Positions 42,712-44,928 of a DNA stretch of 44,928 bases are shown piece after piece. The stretch is taken from NCBI GenBank assembly GCA_016935955.1, contig JAFGPY010000381.1:1-44928 (forward strand). The letters are read 5' to 3'. This DNA comes from Planctomycetota bacterium (GTDB lineage Bacteria; Planctomycetota; Phycisphaerae; FEN-1346; JAACEH01). Each line of letters opens with the position of its first letter. Within the stretch, counting starts at the first letter, position 1. The notes under the pieces are model-generated. The model was not told where the DNA came from, ran no database searches, and was given only the letters and a program-made list of their open reading frames with translations. A program made the position numbers and the translations under genes.

Positions 42712-43245
42712 ATGGATCACGAACCCAGACAACTGCTCGACGAGGTGCTTGTGGTTGAGGCCCAGGACGGCAACGGGGCCGCCTGGGAGCTGTTGTTTCG
42801 TCGTTGGCAAAGGCGTCTCTGGCGGCACGCTCGCCGCCTTCTGGGGCGTGAGGACACCGCCTGGGACGCCTGCCAGGACGCGTGGATGGCCATGCTCCGC
42901 GGGCTGCCCAGGCTGGACGATCCGGCGGCCTTCAGCGGTTGGGCCTATCGTATCGTGACCCACAAGTGCGTTGATCGCTTGCGGGTCGAAAAGCGGCATC
43001 GCGACCTGTGGCACGATGTGGCCGCTGATTATCCGACGGAGGACTCCTCGGGCACAACACATTTGGAGCTCAAGCAGGCCCTGGGACAACTGAGCGGCCC
43101 CATGCAGAGCGTTCTCGTGCTGCGCTACGTCGAGGGATTCACGGTCAATGAAATGGCAGCCATTCTCGACGTGGCCGAAGGCACGGTGAAGTCGCGGCTG
43201 CACCGGGCTCGCGCTGAGCTTAAAAAACTCATGGAGGATCGATGA
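42712..43245 (+). CDS. ECF-type RNA polymerase sigma factor
   Basis: 177 residues. Region 2 (LLFRRWQRRLWRHARRLLG, DACQDAWMAMLRGLPRLDDPAAFSGWAYRIVTHKCVDRLRVEKRH) and region 4 (LGQLSGPMQSVLVLRYVEGFTVNEMAAILDVAEGTVKSRLHRARAEL) are complete, and the linker between them is short, as in group 4 sigma factors. It should direct polymerase to -35 GGAAC-type promoters such as the one just upstream. Its stop overlaps the start of the next gene (ATGA), and that protein is the likely membrane regulator. The frame extends upstream of 42712, but only the ATG there gives the standard length. Confidence 0.92.
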   Translation: MDHEPRQLLDEVLVVEAQDGNGAAWELLFRRWQRRLWRHARRLLGREDTAWDACQDAWMAMLRGLPRLDDPAAFSGWAYRIVTHKCVDRLRVEKRHRDLWHDVAADYPTEDSSGTTHLELKQALGQLSGPMQSVLVLRYVEGFTVNEMAAILDVAEGTVKSRLHRARAELKKLMEDR

Positions 43246-43622
43246 TGAGTGATTTCGAAACCGAGTTTCTGGAGGCCCTGGAACTTGACGAGACGTTCGA
43301 CGCCGCGCGAGAGAAGATGCTGCGGTTGCAGGTGACCAGCGAGTATAGCCGCAAGAAGAGGCGCCTCGTGATCATGACCTGGGTCTGGCAGGCGGTCTCG
43401 TTGCTGTTGCTGGTACCAGGCATCCTGATGGTTGTCACGGAGCGCGACGTTAGCGCAAAAATGCTGGGCCTGGCGCTGGTCATCATGGGCGAGGCCGGCC
43501 TGATCGTGATCAAGCTGTGGTACTGGATCGTCCACGCCCGGCTGACGATTCTGCGCGAGCTGAAACGTCTTGAACTCCGACTGATGCAGACAGACCGTCT
43601 GAAGGACTCCGGCGGTCAGTAG
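43242..43622 (+). CDS. Two-helix membrane protein coupled to the ECF sigma factor, likely anti-sigma
   Basis: 126 residues. A cytosolic N-terminal helix pair (about 1-45: DFETEFLEALELDETFDAAREKMLRLQVTSEY) precedes two membrane helices (MTWVWQAVSLLLLVPGILMVV and MLGLALVIMGEAGLIVIKLWYWIV). A charged C-terminal helix (LTILRELKRLELRLMQTDRL) could be a coiled coil. There is no zinc-finger HxxxCxxC motif, so it differs from classical ZAS anti-sigma factors. The four-base overlap with the sigma gene supports 1:1 production and an anti-sigma role, which is inference. It may belong to the DUF6768-type partners of planctomycetal sigma factors; I am not sure. Confidence 0.75.
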   Translation: MMSDFETEFLEALELDETFDAAREKMLRLQVTSEYSRKKRRLVIMTWVWQAVSLLLLVPGILMVVTERDVSAKMLGLALVIMGEAGLIVIKLWYWIVHARLTILRELKRLELRLMQTDRLKDSGGQ

Positions 43623-43658
43623 TCCAAATCGGGACCGCTGGCCTCGTTCCGGGCGCGG

Positions 43659-44117
43659 TCACATGCCGAGGCTGCGATCTTCGTGCTCGCTAAGTTCCGC
43701 GGCCATGATCTCGCCGAAGGCCAGGTCGTCTTCCTTGAGCTGCCCGGCCATGACGTCCCGAAGACTGATCAGGCCGACCAGCCGTCCGTGCTCGTCGACG
43801 ACGGCCATGTGGCGGAAATGTCCCCTCTTGAGCCGCAGGGCGCACTGGTCCACGGGCTCGTCCAGCCGACAGGTCTTGACTGGCGAACTCATGACCTCGC
43901 CGAGTGTGGTCTTGTGGGGATCGCGACCGGCGGCGACCACGCGCTGCAGCAGGTCGCGCTCGGTGAAGATGCCCGCAGGCTTGTCCCCGTCCTTGACAAT
44001 GATCGACCCGATGACCGCCTTGGTCATGATCTGTGCGGCTTCCGCGACCGTCACGTCGGCCGACGTCATCACGACGTCGGGCTGCTTGACGCGCAGAATG
44101 TCCTGAACCGTAAGCAT
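43659..44117 (-). CDS. CBS-pair protein (second of two paralogues)
   Basis: 152 residues from the ATG at 44117, with AGGAGG eight bases upstream. Two CBS motifs: VQDILRVKQPDVVMTSADVTV...GSIIVKD with GIFTERDLLQRVV, then VMSSPVKTCRLDEPV...MAVVDEHGRLVGLISLRDVM. It matches the protein at 40701-41126 almost position for position and differs mainly in the last 20 residues. A nucleotide-sensing regulatory role is expected from the family; the partner is unknown. It converges with the anti-sigma candidate gene. Confidence 0.88.
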   Translation of the reverse strand: MLTVQDILRVKQPDVVMTSADVTVAEAAQIMTKAVIGSIIVKDGDKPAGIFTERDLLQRVVAAGRDPHKTTLGEVMSSPVKTCRLDEPVDQCALRLKRGHFRHMAVVDEHGRLVGLISLRDVMAGQLKEDDLAFGEIMAAELSEHEDRSLGM

Positions 44118-44385
44118 GGCCTCGACCTCCTACCCAGCGCAGCCGGCACCGACGTGCGTCCCCCAGGACGACCACCGGGGCCGAAAACATGTATACCGCA
44201 ATACTCATCGGCAAAGTCTTTTCGGCCGGTTTGTCAATCCGGATGCGGCCTCGGGGGACAGGCCCTTGAGCGGTCGACAAGGCCGGGGGGACGCCAAATT
44301 AGGGGGAATCCCGCATCGGTAGAAGGGCGGTGTGGGGAGGAAACGTCCGGGTCAGGAAGTGCTGGGAGGTCACTTTGTCCGGGGA

Positions 44386-44544
44386 TCAGAGGTAGTCGCG
44401 CGTCAGCCGGTAGACCAGGTAGATGCCGGCAAAGCCGCCCACCGTGCTGCCGGCAAGGCCACCCCAGATGCCGAGGTAGTGATTGCCGGCCCACCAACCG
44501 ATGGCGCTCCCGACGAAGAGACCGATGAACATCACGGATCGCAT
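44386..44544 (-). CDS. Small glycine-zipper membrane protein
   Basis: 52 residues from the ATG at 44544, with GGAAGGA upstream. Almost the whole chain is hydrophobic and glycine-rich (MFIGLFVGSAIGWWAGNHYLGIWGGLAGSTVGGFAGIYLVYRL), with GxxxG spacing typical of small helical hairpins that pack in membranes. The function is unknown; similar short proteins are widespread and often unnamed. The frame continues upstream to 44598 without a ribosome site. Confidence 0.62.
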   Translation of the reverse strand: MRSVMFIGLFVGSAIGWWAGNHYLGIWGGLAGSTVGGFAGIYLVYRLTRDYL

Positions 44545-44624
44545 GTCGTCCTTCCCTCCAGACCAGGATCCTCTACCTGACAGCATACGCCGCCGCACGT
44601 CGGAATCGCAAGGGAATCGCCGAC

Positions 44625-44668
44625 CCGAAGAGAAAGAAGACGCGAGTGTCGCATATCTCGCGTCTTCT
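44625..44668 (-). terminator. Rho-independent terminator of the sigma70 gene
   Basis: Perfect 11-bp stem AGAAGACGCGA (44635-44645) / TCGCGTCTTCT (44658-44668) with a 12-base loop, followed on the minus strand by TTCTCTTC. It lies 35 bp after the stop at 44704. Confidence 0.8.
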
Positions 44669-44703
44669 GAAAGGAGGTTTGTTGTCGAAACGTCCGGGGT
44701 CGC

Positions 44704-44928
44704 CTACTCCATCCGCTCCACGGTCGCGCCGTCGAGGAACCCTTCGAGCTTGCGGGCCCGCACCGGATGCTGCAGCTTGCGGATGGCCTTGGCCTCAATC
44801 TGCCGCACGCGCTCGCGGGTCACCTTGAAGATGCGGCCGACCTCTTCCAGCGTGTAGGTGTAGCCGTCGCCGATGCCGTAGCGCAGCTTGATGATCTCGC
44901 GCTCGCGGTAGGTCAGGGTCTTCAGCAC
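44704..44928 (-). CDS. rpoD: Housekeeping RNA polymerase sigma factor, C-terminal end (partial)
   Basis: The last 75 residues are visible; the rest lies beyond the right edge. [48 protein letters not shown] is region 4 of a sigma70/SigA protein. The helix-turn-helix [19 protein letters not shown] contacts the -35 element, and the RERVRQIE signature is that of primary or near-primary sigma factors, not the ECF class. The tail ([18 protein letters not shown]) is slightly longer than in E. coli RpoD. Assignment as the primary factor rather than a close group 2 relative rests on this short segment. Confidence 0.88.
   Translation of the reverse strand: MLKTLTYREREIIKLRYGIGDGYTYTLEEVGRIFKVTRERVRQIEAKAIRKLQHPVRARKLEGFLDGATVERME

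Noticed and set aside
1..44928. CRISPR array or prophage
   Set aside because: No regularly spaced repeats, no cas, capsid, integrase or terminase genes were found.

Overview
The window is high-GC bacterial DNA with dense short operons on both strands. Several traits together suggest a member of the Planctomycetota, probably near the Phycisphaerae: secreted proteins ending in dockerin-like repeats, a PEP-CTERM protein, RCC1 and HEAT secreted proteins, a GH114-like protein, many HDOD/REC/HD signalling proteins, an ornithine-decarboxylase plus deoxyhypusine-synthase-like pair, and a small element with CTAGCAGCCCGTTGA termini. This placement is inference; no rRNA is present.

Layout. 1-1,000: a partner-switch pair (RsbW-like kinase, STAS antagonist). 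1,077-2,066 (-): radical SAM protein. 2,365-6,983: signalling operon (HTH-REC protein, HDOD-histidine kinase, REC-HD protein) closed by a clear terminator. 7,247-8,467: secreted thioredoxin-fold protein, convergent with uvrA (8,494-11,328, -). 11,677-15,820: methyltransferase, a shrunken glycosidase-like lipoprotein, a HEAT-deacetylase lipoprotein and a small coiled-coil protein. 15,839-17,987: a small conserved protein divergent from an HDOD-GGDEF protein. 18,383-21,791: a structured leader and a large RCC1 beta-propeller gene broken by one in-frame TAG. 22,029-24,353: polyamine pair. 24,529-24,605: tRNA with anticodon CAT. 24,704-26,165: adenylate-kinase-like protein, peroxiredoxin and a small helical protein. 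26,238-29,115 (-): SOS block of dinB, lexA and a membrane protein. 29,829-32,547 (-): two secreted carbohydrate-type proteins. 32,694-36,858 (+): a lower-GC block with a DUF1573-type membrane protein, three tandem paralogues of a secreted 14-cysteine protein, and a membrane-anchored periplasmic protein. 36,987-40,687: a secreted glycosidase-like protein (-) and a secreted dockerin protein (+). 40,701-44,544: two paralogous CBS proteins, a 137-bp MITE-like element, a PEP-CTERM protein, an ECF sigma factor with a membrane partner, and a tiny glycine-zipper protein. 44,704-44,928 (-): the C-terminal end of the housekeeping sigma factor.

The best candidate for something undescribed is the 32,694-36,858 block. 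The three small proteins share an invariant 14-cysteine framework around CYNCDGSWE and resemble no family I can name; they lie between two envelope proteins in one transcription direction. Other notable points are the seven-bladed RCC1 propeller cut between blades four and five, its leader hairpin, the terminal-inverted-repeat element, an ECF promoter placed to autoregulate its own sigma gene, and the HEAT-deacetylase fusion.
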